Positions 45,037-53,605 of a stretch of DNA of 64,000 bases are shown here, piece after piece (position 1 is the first letter of the stretch; every line of letters begins with the position of its first letter). The stretch spans positions 434,001-498,000 of the forward strand of contig NZ_CP050265.1 in the NCBI RefSeq assembly GCF_011765465.1, in the 5' to 3' direction. A program made the translations under genes and the position numbers. This DNA is from Erythrobacter sp. (GTDB taxonomy: Bacteria; Pseudomonadota; Alphaproteobacteria; Sphingomonadales; Sphingomonadaceae). The notes under the pieces are model-generated. The model worked only from the letters and a program-made list of their open reading frames with translations, searched no databases and was not told the origin of the DNA.

Positions 45037-45713
45037 ACGTAACCGAAGCCGTCACCACCCGCCGCTCGATCCGCGCCTTCCTCGACAAGCCGGTGGAGTT
45101 CGAGAAAATCCGCCGCGTCATGGACACCGCGCGCTGGGCCGCTTCGGGGTGCAATTACCAGCCGTGGGAAGCGACGATCCTGACCGGGCAGCCGCTCAAG
45201 GATTTGCAGGCCAAGATCACCACCACCCCTCCGCAGGAAGCCGAATACGACTGGACCGCGCCCGGCAATGTCGATTGCTACAAGGAGCGCCTTAACGGTG
45301 TGTCGCGCGGAATGTTCGGGGCGATGGGCATTGCGCGCGAGGACAAGGAAGGGCGCATGAAGGCGATGGCGCGCAACGCCACCAGCTTCGGCGCGCCCGC
45401 GCTGCTCCTGTGCTACTTCCCGCGCTTCATGAAGGAGGCGCAGTGGTCGGACACGGGGATGTGGCTCCAGACCGTAGCCCTGCTGCTGCGCGAGGAGGGG
45501 CTTGATTCCTGTTACCAGGAATTCATGGCGCTCTACGCCAACGTGATCCGCGACTTCCTCGGGCTCGACCACGAGAAGACGATGTTCTTCTGCGGCATGG
45601 CGATCGGATATCGCGATCCCGAAGCCCCGGTGAACAATTTCGAGCGCGAGCGTGTGCCGCTGGAAGAACACGTGCGCTTCATGGGCTGGGAAGAGGCGAA
45701 AGCAACCGCCTAG
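45033..45713 (+). CDS. Nitroreductase-family flavoprotein
   Basis: A 226-residue FMN-dependent oxidoreductase. The N-terminal NVTEAVTTRRSIRAFLDKPV gives the FMN-phosphate arginines. AARWAASGCNYQPWE-like sequence (TARWAASGCNYQPW) and GMWLQTVALLLREEGLDSC are typical, and FFCGMAIGYRDPEAPVNNF is the C-terminal signature. The substrate is unknown: family members reduce nitroaromatics, quinones or enones. Its TAG and the DUF998 gene's TAG share the palindrome CTAG at 45710-45713. Confidence 0.91.
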   Translation: MNVTEAVTTRRSIRAFLDKPVEFEKIRRVMDTARWAASGCNYQPWEATILTGQPLKDLQAKITTTPPQEAEYDWTAPGNVDCYKERLNGVSRGMFGAMGIAREDKEGRMKAMARNATSFGAPALLLCYFPRFMKEAQWSDTGMWLQTVALLLREEGLDSCYQEFMALYANVIRDFLGLDHEKTMFFCGMAIGYRDPEAPVNNFERERVPLEEHVRFMGWEEAKATA

Positions 45714-46402
45714 CTGCGCTCGTCCGCCGGCACGTGGCGGCGGGTGTCGGGATCGCGCCAGATCATCAGGCCCATCGTGGCGAACCAGCCGAGCATCAGC
45801 GCGGCGAGCAGGCGTTCATAGGCTCCGTCCCACGCGGTCGGCACGACGAACAGGAAGGGCGCGGCCACCACCCAGATCGCGCCGAGCGCATAAAGCGCGA
45901 TCCCAAGCGCGTTGTTGATCCGATAGAACTGGCCCGCCGTCATCAGCACGGCGACCGGAAAAGCCGCGCCCAGCGCATAGACCAGCCGGTAGTGGATCAC
46001 CGGGCCATCGCCGCCCGAATAGGCTTCGTAGCCCGCGATTAGCGTGACGCAGGCCGCGACCACGGCGAGCGATCCGGCACCGATTTTCCAGTCGAGCCGC
46101 TCGATCCGCCAGCGCAGCAGCCCGGCGAGCGTCGCCAGCACCGCAGCGGCGAAGGCGTAGAGCCCGGTATCCGCAAGCTCGTCCACCGGCGTTGCGTTGC
46201 CTTCCTTGGCGGCGAGGTTGCTGATCGTGTCGCGCACCAGCCCGACCCGGTCCGAAAGGCCCGCCCCGACGAGGTCGAGCACGATGGCCACAAGGCATCC
46301 GGCGATGACGACCCCGCCTAGGATATTGGGCCATGTGCCGCTTTCGCCGGAATCGAAGATGCCGTCCTCCCGCTGCTTGCGCCCCGTGGCGGATTGTCGC
46401 AT
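45710..46402 (-). CDS. DUF998-type integral membrane protein
   Basis: A 230-residue membrane protein with about six helices. The first (LGGVVIAGCLVAIVLDLVGA) is followed by DRVGLVRDTISNLAAKEGNA, the conserved loop of DUF998 proteins. Later helices include FAAAVLATLAGLLRW, AALMLGWFATMGLMIW and others. Function unknown. It starts only 10 bp from the divergent cysS start, so the promoters must lie inside the opposite genes' 5' ends. Confidence 0.78.
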   Translation of the reverse strand: MRQSATGRKQREDGIFDSGESGTWPNILGGVVIAGCLVAIVLDLVGAGLSDRVGLVRDTISNLAAKEGNATPVDELADTGLYAFAAAVLATLAGLLRWRIERLDWKIGAGSLAVVAACVTLIAGYEAYSGGDGPVIHYRLVYALGAAFPVAVLMTAGQFYRINNALGIALYALGAIWVVAAPFLFVVPTAWDGAYERLLAALMLGWFATMGLMIWRDPDTRRHVPADERS

Positions 46403-46412
46403 GGCCCGCGCC

Positions 46413-47876
46413 ATGACCGCTCCACCGCTCAGGCTGTTCAATTCCCTCAACCGGAAACTCGAGGAGTTCGTTCCGGTCCACGCAGGCGAAGCGCGGGTCT
46501 ATACCTGCGGGCCGACGGTCTACAACTACGCCCATATCGGCAATATGCGCGCCTATGTCTTCGCCGACGTGCTGGGGCGCACGCTGTCGTGGAAGGGCTA
46601 CAAGCTCACCCATGTCATCAACATCACCGATGTCGGCCACCTGACCGACGATGCCGACGCCGGCGAGGACAAGCTGGAGAAGGCGGCGGCCAAGTCGCAG
46701 CGCTCGATCTGGGACATCGCGGCGCATTACACCGAGGCGTTCAAGGCGGATGTGAAGGCGCTCAACATCCGCGAGCCCGCGCGCTGGTCGGTCGCGACCG
46801 ATTACATCGACGAGATGATCGCGTTCGCGCAGAGCATCGCGGACAGGCACTGCTACCAGCTGCCCGGCGGGCTCTATTTCGACGTCTCCACGGTCGCGGA
46901 TTACGGCCGCCTCGCCCGCTCCGTGACCGAGGAAGAGGGCGAAAGCCGCATCGGCGAGGTCGAGGGCAAGCGCAACGCGGCCGACTTCGCGATCTGGCGT
47001 ACCACGCCTCCCGGAGAGACGCGGCAGATGGAATGGGACAGCCCGTGGGGCCGGGGCGCGCCGGGCTGGCATCTCGAATGCTCGGTCATGGGCGAGAAGC
47101 TCCTGGGCTTTCCCTTCGACATCCACACCGGCGGGATCGACCACCGCGAGATCCACCACCCCAACGAGATCGCGCAGAACCAGGCGTTCTGCGGCTGCGG
47201 CTCGCTCGACGAGGCGACCCATTCGGGTGCGAAGATCTGGATGCACAACAACTTCCTGGTCGAGCGAAGCGGCAAGATGTCGAAAAGCTCGGGCGAATTT
47301 CTGCGGCTGCCGCTGCTGGTCGAGAGGGGTTTCCACCCGCTCGCCTACCGCATGATGTGCCTGCAGGCGCATTACCGCAGCGAGCTGGAGTTTTCGTGGG
47401 AGGGGCTGGAAGCGGCGCTCACCCGGCTGAAGCGGATGGTGATGGCGGTGGAACGGCTCGCCGATGCGCCTGCGGGAGGGACGCACGAACACCCGAAATT
47501 CGCAGCCGTGCTCGCCAAGTTCGACGAGGCGATCTCGGATGACCTCAATACCCCCATCGCGCTCACGGCGCTGGAGGACGTGCTGGCGGTCAAGAAGGTC
47601 GATCCCGCGATCAAGCGCGCGGTCGTGGAACACATGGATGCGGTGCTCGGGCTTGGCCTGTTCGACCTTTCGCGCACCGACTTGCGGCTCCGCCCGAAAG
47701 ACGCAGCCATAACCCCGGAAGAAATCGAGGCCGCGCTCGCTGAACGCAAACAGGCTCGCGCGGCCAAGGACTTTGCCCGCTCCGACGCGATCCGCGACGA
47801 TCTTGCGGCGAAGGGCGTCGAGGTGATGGACGGTGATCCGCTGAGCTGGGAGTGGAAACTGGGAGACAACGCATGA
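46413..47876 (+). CDS. cysS: Cysteinyl-tRNA synthetase
   Basis: A class I aminoacyl-tRNA synthetase, 487 residues. The zinc-binding YTCGPTVYNYAHIGNMRAY segment contains the HIGH-like HIGN. GWHLECSVMG and GGIDHREIHHPNEIAQN carry further zinc ligands, and the KMSKS loop is SGKMSKSSGEFLRL. An in-frame ATG at 46401 would add four residues. The stop overlaps the ATG of the hydroxyacid dehydrogenase by four bases. Confidence 0.97.
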   Translation: MTAPPLRLFNSLNRKLEEFVPVHAGEARVYTCGPTVYNYAHIGNMRAYVFADVLGRTLSWKGYKLTHVINITDVGHLTDDADAGEDKLEKAAAKSQRSIWDIAAHYTEAFKADVKALNIREPARWSVATDYIDEMIAFAQSIADRHCYQLPGGLYFDVSTVADYGRLARSVTEEEGESRIGEVEGKRNAADFAIWRTTPPGETRQMEWDSPWGRGAPGWHLECSVMGEKLLGFPFDIHTGGIDHREIHHPNEIAQNQAFCGCGSLDEATHSGAKIWMHNNFLVERSGKMSKSSGEFLRLPLLVERGFHPLAYRMMCLQAHYRSELEFSWEGLEAALTRLKRMVMAVERLADAPAGGTHEHPKFAAVLAKFDEAISDDLNTPIALTALEDVLAVKKVDPAIKRAVVEHMDAVLGLGLFDLSRTDLRLRPKDAAITPEEIEAALAERKQARAAKDFARSDAIRDDLAAKGVEVMDGDPLSWEWKLGDNA

Positions 47877-48823
47877 CGACGCGCCCGACGACATTGGCAA
47901 TCTCCGGCCTCATCCGTCCCTTGCTCGAACCGCGCCTGCCCGATGACGTGGAGGTGCGCTGGTTCATGACGCACGAGGAAGCGCTCGAAGCGGTGAAAGG
48001 CGCGGAGATCGGCTGGTTCGACATGAACGACACCGATGCCATGGTCGCCACCCTGCGCGCGGCGAGCGAGCTCAAGTGGCTCAATTCGATCTATGCCGGG
48101 CTCGACTTCATGCCGATGGACCTGCTGATCGAGCGCGGGATCACCGTCACCAACGGCGCGGGCATCAACGCGATCACCATTGCCGAATATGTCGTCATGG
48201 GGATGCTGAACATCGCCAAGGGCTACCGCGACGTGGTGCGCGCGCAGGACAGGCAAGAATGGCTCACCGACAGCCCCGGCAAGCGCGAACTGGCCGGCTC
48301 GAAGGCGCTGCTGCTCGGCTATGGCGCGATCGGCAAGCTGATCCAGCCGAGGCTCGAAGCCTTCGATGTCGGGGTGAGCGTGGTGCGGCGTTCGGGCGGG
48401 GAGGGCGTGCTCGGCCCCGACGAATGGCGCGGGCGGCTGGGCGAATTCGACTGGGTGATCCTCGCCGTGCCTGCCACGCCCGAGACTGAGGGCATGATCG
48501 GCGCGGACGAGCTCGCGGCGATGAAGAAGGAAGCGGTGCTCGTGAACATCGCGCGCGGCAGCGTGATCGACCAGCCGGCGCTCGTCGCCGCGCTCGAAGC
48601 GAAAGCGATCCACGCGGCCTTCCTCGACGTCACCAGTCCCGAACCGCTGCCGGAGGACCACCCGCTCTGGAAGCTCGACAACGCGCATATCACCATGCAC
48701 CTGTCGGGCCGGGCGCAGGACAAGATGTTCATCCGCTCCGCCGACCGGTTCCTTGAAAATCTCGCGAATTATCGGGCCGGAAAGCCACTTTCCCCGATCT
48801 TCGACCCCGCTCGAGGTTACTGA
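47873..48823 (+). CDS. D-2-hydroxyacid dehydrogenase
   Basis: A 316-residue NAD(P)-dependent dehydrogenase of the D-isomer-specific family. The catalytic Arg is R228 (NIARGSVID), Glu is E257 (DVTSPEPLP) and His is H276 (HITMHLSGRAQ). The dinucleotide motif is LLLGYGAIGKLIQ. The substrate is not specified (glyoxylate, hydroxypyruvate, phosphoglycerate and others occur in the family). It is translationally coupled to cysS and followed 126 bp later by the ThDP enzyme gene. Confidence 0.9.
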   Translation: MTTRPTTLAISGLIRPLLEPRLPDDVEVRWFMTHEEALEAVKGAEIGWFDMNDTDAMVATLRAASELKWLNSIYAGLDFMPMDLLIERGITVTNGAGINAITIAEYVVMGMLNIAKGYRDVVRAQDRQEWLTDSPGKRELAGSKALLLGYGAIGKLIQPRLEAFDVGVSVVRRSGGEGVLGPDEWRGRLGEFDWVILAVPATPETEGMIGADELAAMKKEAVLVNIARGSVIDQPALVAALEAKAIHAAFLDVTSPEPLPEDHPLWKLDNAHITMHLSGRAQDKMFIRSADRFLENLANYRAGKPLSPIFDPARGY

Positions 48824-48827
48824 CGGC

Positions 48828-48845
48828 GCGCCTTTGGCGCTTTCC
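48828..48845 (+). terminator. Weak hairpin after the hydroxyacid dehydrogenase
   Basis: GCGCC-TTT-GGCGC followed by TTTCC, just after the dehydrogenase stop. The stem is only five base pairs, so termination is probably partial. Confidence 0.4.
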
Positions 48846-48949
48846 TGCAATCCAAACGCACCCTTGCGCGGCATCTAGGCCCGGTTAAGGTGACGCCAAT
48901 GGGGGTGTCGTCGGGAGCGGTGCGCCCGGCATTTGGGGGGAAAGCGACA

Positions 48950-50632
48950 ATGAGCGAGAGCAAAAAGGCTTCGGACCTGTTCATCGAGTGTCTCGAAGCG
49001 GAAGGCGTCGAATACATTTTCGGCGTGCCGGGCGAGGAGAATCTCGATTTCCTCGAAAGCCTGTCCAACTCGAAACAGATCAAGCTGGTCCTTACCCGCC
49101 ATGAACAGGGCGCGGGCTTCATGGCGGCGACCTATGGCCGGCATACAGGCAAGACCGGCGTATGCATTGCGACGCTCGGGCCGGGCGCGACCAATTTCGT
49201 GACCGCGGCGGCCTATGCCCAGCTCGGCGGGATGCCGATGATGATGATTACGGGCCAGAAGCCGATCAAGAAATCGAAACAAGGCCGTTTCCAGATCCTC
49301 GACGTGGTCGACATGATGGGGCCGATCACGAAATTTACCCACCAGCTTGCCAGCGGGGACAATATCCCGAGCCGGGTGCGCGAGGCGATCCGACTTGCCG
49401 AGGAGGAAAAGCCCGGCGCGGTCCATCTCGAATTTCCCGAGGACATCGCCGAGGAGAAGACCACCAGCCGCCCGATCGCGCCCTCGCTCGCGCGCCGTCC
49501 TTCGGCAGAGCCCAAAGCTGTGCGCCAGGCGGTCAGCGCGATCGAGCAGGCGAAATCGCCCATCCTCGTCATCGGCGCGGGCGCGAACCGCACAATGACC
49601 GGGCGGATGCTCCACCAATTCATCGAGAAGACCGGCATCCCCTTCGTCACCACCCAGATGGGCAAGGGCGTGATCGACGAGCGCCACCCGTTGTTCCTCG
49701 GCTGCGCGGCGCTTTCGGCGGGCGATTTCTGCCACCGCGCGATCGAGGACGCCGACTGCATCGTCAATGTCGGCCACGACGTCATCGAAAAGCCGCCCTT
49801 CTTCATGCACAACGACGAGGAAGGCCCGGTCGGATCGGACAGCCCGCCCACGGTCATCCACGTCTCGAACCGCACGGCGGAGGTCGACCCGGTCTATTTC
49901 CCGCAGATCGAGGTGATCGGCGACATCGCCAACGCGATCTGGCAGATCAAGGAAGACATCGTGCCGCAGGGCAAGTGGGACTTCGCCCGGATGCTCGAAT
50001 ATCGCAAGGCCGAACTCGCCCATACCGAGCCGCTGGCCGACGACGCGCGCTTCCCGATCTTCCCGCCGCATCTCGTGAAGCAGGTGCGCGGCGCGATGCC
50101 CGAGGACGGGATCATCTGCCTCGACAACGGGGTCTACAAGATCTGGTTCGCGCGCGGGTATACGGCCTACCTGCCGAATACGGTCCTGCTCGACAACGCG
50201 CTCGCCACGATGGGCGCGGGGCTTCCGAGCGCGATGATGAGCGCGATGCTCTATCCCGAACGCAAGGTCATGGCGATCTGCGGCGACGGCGGTTTTATGA
50301 TGAACTCGCAGGAGATGGAAACTGCCGTCCGGTTGGGCCTCAATCTCACCGTGCTGATCCTGCGCGACGATGCCTACGGCATGATCCGCTGGAAGCAGGC
50401 GAACATGGGCTTCAAGGATTTCGGCCTGACCTATGGCAACCCCGATTTCGTCGCCTATGCCGAAAGTTACGGCGCGAAGGGCCACCGGGTGACGTCTTCC
50501 GAACACCTCGCCGACGTCCTCGCCGAGACGCGCGACACGCCGGGCGTGCACCTGATCGACTGCCCGGTCGATTACAGCGAGAACGACCAGATCCTTAACC
50601 ATGATATCAAGCGGTTGAGCGCGGAGCTGTAG
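48950..50632 (+). CDS. Acetolactate synthase-like ThDP enzyme (large subunit)
   Basis: A 560-residue thiamine-diphosphate enzyme annotated by similarity to acetolactate synthase (AlsS/IlvB). The ThDP-activating glutamate is E52 (TRHEQGAGFMAATYGR). The ThDP/Mg motif begins at G445 (ICGDGGFMMNSQEMETAVRL) and ends LILRDDAYGMI, where many relatives have Asn-Asn. No regulatory small subunit gene follows, which argues for a catabolic or side-specific carboligase or decarboxylase rather than IlvB. The start at 48950 follows a GGGGGG(A) ribosome binding site. An aldehyde dehydrogenase lies 23 bp downstream. Confidence 0.85.
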   Translation: MSESKKASDLFIECLEAEGVEYIFGVPGEENLDFLESLSNSKQIKLVLTRHEQGAGFMAATYGRHTGKTGVCIATLGPGATNFVTAAAYAQLGGMPMMMITGQKPIKKSKQGRFQILDVVDMMGPITKFTHQLASGDNIPSRVREAIRLAEEEKPGAVHLEFPEDIAEEKTTSRPIAPSLARRPSAEPKAVRQAVSAIEQAKSPILVIGAGANRTMTGRMLHQFIEKTGIPFVTTQMGKGVIDERHPLFLGCAALSAGDFCHRAIEDADCIVNVGHDVIEKPPFFMHNDEEGPVGSDSPPTVIHVSNRTAEVDPVYFPQIEVIGDIANAIWQIKEDIVPQGKWDFARMLEYRKAELAHTEPLADDARFPIFPPHLVKQVRGAMPEDGIICLDNGVYKIWFARGYTAYLPNTVLLDNALATMGAGLPSAMMSAMLYPERKVMAICGDGGFMMNSQEMETAVRLGLNLTVLILRDDAYGMIRWKQANMGFKDFGLTYGNPDFVAYAESYGAKGHRVTSSEHLADVLAETRDTPGVHLIDCPVDYSENDQILNHDIKRLSAEL

Positions 50633-50655
50633 ACCCCCCTCGACAGGAGAGACAT

Positions 50656-52095
50656 ATGCCCGAGCTCAAGGACACCTACCCGCTCTACCTCAACAACAGG
50701 GCCGCGCAGCCCAACACCGACCTCGAGGTTACCGACAAGTTCACCGGCGAAGTCGCCTTCCGCACCGCATTGGCGACGCCCGACGTGATCGAGGAGGGCA
50801 TCGCGGGGGCCGTGCGCGCGACCGAGCCGATGGCGAAGCTTGCGAGCTACGAACGCCAGGACGTGCTGATGCACTGCGTCCAGCGTTTCCGCGAACGTTT
50901 CGACGAGCTGGCCTACGCCCTGTGTGTTGAGGTGGGCAAGCCGATCAATGACGCCGAAGGCGAAGTCACGCGGCTCATCGACACCTTCCGCATCGCCGCC
51001 GAAGAGGCGGTAAGGAATTACGGCGAGGTCCAGCCGCTCGACATCTCCGCGCGGGCGAAGGGATACATGGGAATGTGGAAGCGCGTGCCGATCGGGCCGT
51101 GCAGCTTCATCTCGCCATTCAATTTCCCGCTCAATCTCGCCGCGCACAAGATCGCACCCGCTATCGCGATCGGCTGCCCCTTCGTGATGAAGCCCGCCTC
51201 CAAGACACCCCTGGGCGCGCTCATCATGGGCGAGGTGCTGGCCGAATGCGACGTGCTGCCCGAAGGCGCGTTCTCGATCCTTCCCGCGAGCCGGGACGGG
51301 GCGGACCTATTCACCGAGGACGAGCGGCTGAAGCTTCTCTCCTTCACCGGCTCTCCGGGCGTCGGCTGGGACCTGAAGGCCAAGGCGGGCAAGAAGAAGG
51401 TCGTGCTCGAACTCGGCGGCAATGCGGCGGTTGTGATCGACAAGGACGCCGACCTCGAGGACGCGCTGGGCCGGGTGATCTTCGGCGCCTTCTACCAGTC
51501 GGGCCAGTCCTGCATCGGTGTCCAGCGCATCCTGATCCATTCGCAGGTGTATGACGATTTCAAGGCGATGCTGGTCGAGAAGACGAAGACGCTGAAGGCG
51601 GGCGATCCCAAGGACCGCGAAACCTTCATCGGCCCGATGATCTCCGACCAGGAGGCGAGCCGCCTCAAAGGCTGGATCGACGAGGCGGTGGATGCGGGGG
51701 CGAGCCTGCTCACGGGCGGGGGCCTCTCGAACGGCAATATGCTCGAAGCGACGCTGCTGGAAAACGTGCCCGACGATTGCGCGGCGCGGAACGAGGAAGC
51801 CTTCGGCCCGCTCGCGATCCTGCGGCCCTTCGACAGTTTCGACGAGGCGCTGGAACAGGTGAACGATTCGAAGTTCGGCCTGCAGGCGGGCATCTTCACC
51901 CGCGACCTGTTCCAGGTGCTCGACGCGTGGGACCGGCTCGACGTCGGCGGCGTGGTGGTGAACGACGTGCCGAGCTATCGGGTCGACAATATGCCCTATG
52001 GCGGGGTGAAGGATTCCGGGCTGGGGCGTGAAGGGATCCGCTTTGCCATGGAGGACATGAGCGAGATCCGGAACCTCGTCGTCAGGAGAACCTGA
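50656..52095 (+). CDS. NAD(P)-dependent aldehyde dehydrogenase
   Basis: A 479-residue aldehyde dehydrogenase. The catalytic cysteine is C286 (QSGQSCIGVQRI) and the general base is E252 (VVLELGGNAAV). The cofactor motif is SFTGSPGVGWDL, and PFNFPLNLAAHKIAPAIAIG and NEEAFGPLAIL are typical. It sits in an apparent operon with the ThDP enzyme, so it may oxidise the aldehyde that enzyme produces. The actual substrate is unknown. Confidence 0.92.
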   Translation: MPELKDTYPLYLNNRAAQPNTDLEVTDKFTGEVAFRTALATPDVIEEGIAGAVRATEPMAKLASYERQDVLMHCVQRFRERFDELAYALCVEVGKPINDAEGEVTRLIDTFRIAAEEAVRNYGEVQPLDISARAKGYMGMWKRVPIGPCSFISPFNFPLNLAAHKIAPAIAIGCPFVMKPASKTPLGALIMGEVLAECDVLPEGAFSILPASRDGADLFTEDERLKLLSFTGSPGVGWDLKAKAGKKKVVLELGGNAAVVIDKDADLEDALGRVIFGAFYQSGQSCIGVQRILIHSQVYDDFKAMLVEKTKTLKAGDPKDRETFIGPMISDQEASRLKGWIDEAVDAGASLLTGGGLSNGNMLEATLLENVPDDCAARNEEAFGPLAILRPFDSFDEALEQVNDSKFGLQAGIFTRDLFQVLDAWDRLDVGGVVVNDVPSYRVDNMPYGGVKDSGLGREGIRFAMEDMSEIRNLVVRRT

Positions 52096-52110
52096 TCGCC
52101 GCCCGCCCCG

Positions 52111-52129
52111 GGAGGGGGATCACCCCTCC
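52111..52129. terminator. Hairpin at the convergent ends of the aldehyde dehydrogenase and an unknown gene
   Basis: GGAGGGG-GATCA-CCCCTCC, a perfect 7-bp stem. It starts 16 bases after the dehydrogenase stop and contains the stop codon of the minus-strand gene. It lacks a T-tract. Confidence 0.4.
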
Positions 52130-52557
52130 TCGAGCAGCAGCAGCACCGCCGTCACCACCATCCGTTCCTCTGCGCCGAAGCGGTGATCGACCGCCCGCAC
52201 GGTCGCATCCGCGACGAGCTGGCCGGGGATGCGGAATTCGTGTTCGGGCAGTTCGTCGATGAACTCCTCGCCGGCGCGAACCGCGTCGGCCCCGTCGAAA
52301 TCGAGCATCACCTCGTGGCGCGTGCCGGAAAAGGTGATCGAGGCCCAGGCCTTTTCCTCGTGGGTGAGGAGGCTCGCATGGCCCTGCGCGAGCGTCAGCA
52401 GCGCCTCGCGCACCCGGTCGGCGGTGGTGCGCCGGGGGCGGTAGCGGCGCGGTGTTCCGACGCGGGCGGGTGAGGGCACGCGCTGGTGCTGCGGGGGCGG
52501 GGCATCGTCCGACTTGGTTTCGAGATCGGCGGGCACGATCACCGCGTCAGTCAGCAT
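52120..52557 (-). CDS. Protein of unknown function
   Basis: A 145-residue protein not recognised. The N-terminal ~50 residues are Pro/Arg-rich and basic (RVGTPRRYRPRRTTADRV). The rest appears as an alpha/beta domain with DFDGADAVRAGEEFIDELPE and a hydrophobic C-terminal strand (MVVTAVLLLLEEG). Its start lies 11 bp inside the end of the upstream small gene, so the two are cotranscribed away from the S24 regulator. Confidence 0.65.
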   Translation of the reverse strand: MLTDAVIVPADLETKSDDAPPPQHQRVPSPARVGTPRRYRPRRTTADRVREALLTLAQGHASLLTHEEKAWASITFSGTRHEVMLDFDGADAVRAGEEFIDELPEHEFRIPGQLVADATVRAVDHRFGAEERMVVTAVLLLLEEG

Positions 52558-52795
52558 GGGCCACCTCCTTCGCCTCGCTCGCCCCCGCGGCGTGGGGGCA
52601 GTCCTTCGCGCAGGCCGCCTGCCTTGCCTCGTAGCCCTTCATCCATGCCCGGGTGCGCGCCTCTGTTGCAGGGCGGGGGAGGCGGCCCATGCGCAGGTCG
52701 AGCACGAAGCGCGGGTCGTGGGCGGCGAGGCGGCCGAACTTGGTCGCGGGCATATCGTGTCGGCGAAGGAAGGTTTCGATGGTCCTGATCAGCAT
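52547..52795 (-). CDS. Small conserved protein of unknown function
   Basis: An 82-residue basic protein. MLIRTIETFLRRHDMPATKF-GRLAAHDPRFVLDLRMGR resembles the short helical proteins found in sphingomonads, with a pattern close to a helix-turn-helix (TKFGRLAAHDPRFVLDLR). The C-terminal tail has two cysteines (AACAKDCPHA). It diverges from the S24 regulator gene across a 123-bp region that holds that regulator's palindromes, so it may be a target. Confidence 0.68.
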   Translation of the reverse strand: MLIRTIETFLRRHDMPATKFGRLAAHDPRFVLDLRMGRLPRPATEARTRAWMKGYEARQAACAKDCPHAAGASEAKEVAHAD

Positions 52796-52877
52796 GGTGT
52801 TCCCCTCATCTGGCTGCGTCCTGATGGCGGCACCGGGCAGCGAATCGCCCGGTGTTCCCTATTCGTTCCATCGAAAA

Positions 52878-52911
52878 TCCTACTTGTCTAGGAAAAATCC
52901 TATGTGTAGGA
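52878..52911. promoter_or_regulatory. Palindromic operator of the S24-family regulator
   Basis: Three overlapping palindromes built from TCCTA/TAGGA: TCCTA-N6-TAGGA (52878-52893), TAGGA-AAAA-TCCTA (52889-52902) and TCCTA-N4-TAGGA (52898-52911). The last TAGGA doubles as the Shine-Dalgarno of the regulator gene, seven bases before its ATG. A near-identical TAAGGAAAAATCCTA recurs inside the gene at 53141-53155. Confidence 0.65.
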
Positions 52912-52918
52912 TATGTCT

Positions 52919-53596
52919 ATGGCGAAACCCAATGCAGACATCCCCGAAGGCCCGCGCAGGCGCCTGCTCGATCTCGCGCAGGAGCGCGGGGCGAGCCTTG
53001 CCGGCCTGTCCGAGCTGATCGGGAGGAACCCGAGTTATCTCCAGCAATTCATACGGAAAGGCTCGCCGCGCAAGCTCGGGGAAGACGACCGGCGAACGCT
53101 CGCGCGCTTCTTCGGCGTGGCGGAGGGCGAACTCGCCGAGACTAAGGAAAAATCCTATGACGCATCGCCGGAGTCCGCCGATTCCCGCGAGTCGCCATGG
53201 GTCGAGGTGCCGCGCATCGACATCGGCGCGTCCGCCGGGCCGGGGGCACTGCCGGCGGGCGAGACCGCCTTCGACGCTTTCCGCTTCTCGCGCCGCTGGC
53301 TCGCCGAACAGGGATTGGAGGGCGCGCAGCTTTCCGCGATCACGGTCGAGGGCGACAGCATGGAGCCGCTGCTCAACGACGGCGATGAAATCCTCGTCGA
53401 CCGCCGACCTCTCCCTTTTCGCGACGGCATCCATGTCGTGCGCATGGGCGACACGCTGATGGTGAAACGCGTCGCGAGCGCCGGGGGAGGGCGGCTCTCG
53501 CTGCTCTCGCAGAACCTCGCCTATCCGCCGGTGAGTGTGGCGGCGGAGGATGTCGAGATCATCGGGCGGGTTGTGTGGAAGGGGGGGCGGATATAG
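52919..53596 (+). CDS. S24-family repressor (LexA/CI-like: HTH plus peptidase domain)
   Basis: A 225-residue transcriptional regulator. The N-terminal helix-turn-helix (LAGLSELIGRNPSYLQQFIR) binds DNA. The C-terminal S24 domain has the Ser147/Lys183 dyad (VEGDSMEPLLNDGDEILVD and DTLMVKRVA), as in LexA and phage CI. An Ala-Gly pair (ASAGPG, near residue 100) could be the self-cleavage site. The second ATG (52919) is favoured over 52913 because TAGGA lies seven bases before it and only one base before the first. It is probably autoregulated through the palindromes upstream. It is a chromosomal stand-alone gene, with no prophage genes nearby. Confidence 0.88.
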   Translation: MAKPNADIPEGPRRRLLDLAQERGASLAGLSELIGRNPSYLQQFIRKGSPRKLGEDDRRTLARFFGVAEGELAETKEKSYDASPESADSRESPWVEVPRIDIGASAGPGALPAGETAFDAFRFSRRWLAEQGLEGAQLSAITVEGDSMEPLLNDGDEILVDRRPLPFRDGIHVVRMGDTLMVKRVASAGGGRLSLLSQNLAYPPVSVAAEDVEIIGRVVWKGGRI

Positions 53597-53605
53597 CCTC
53601 GTGCA

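Noticed and set aside
52913..53596. Remnant prophage around the S24 regulator
   Set aside because: No integrase, structural or replication genes and no attachment-site repeats flank it. The neighbours are ordinary metabolic genes.
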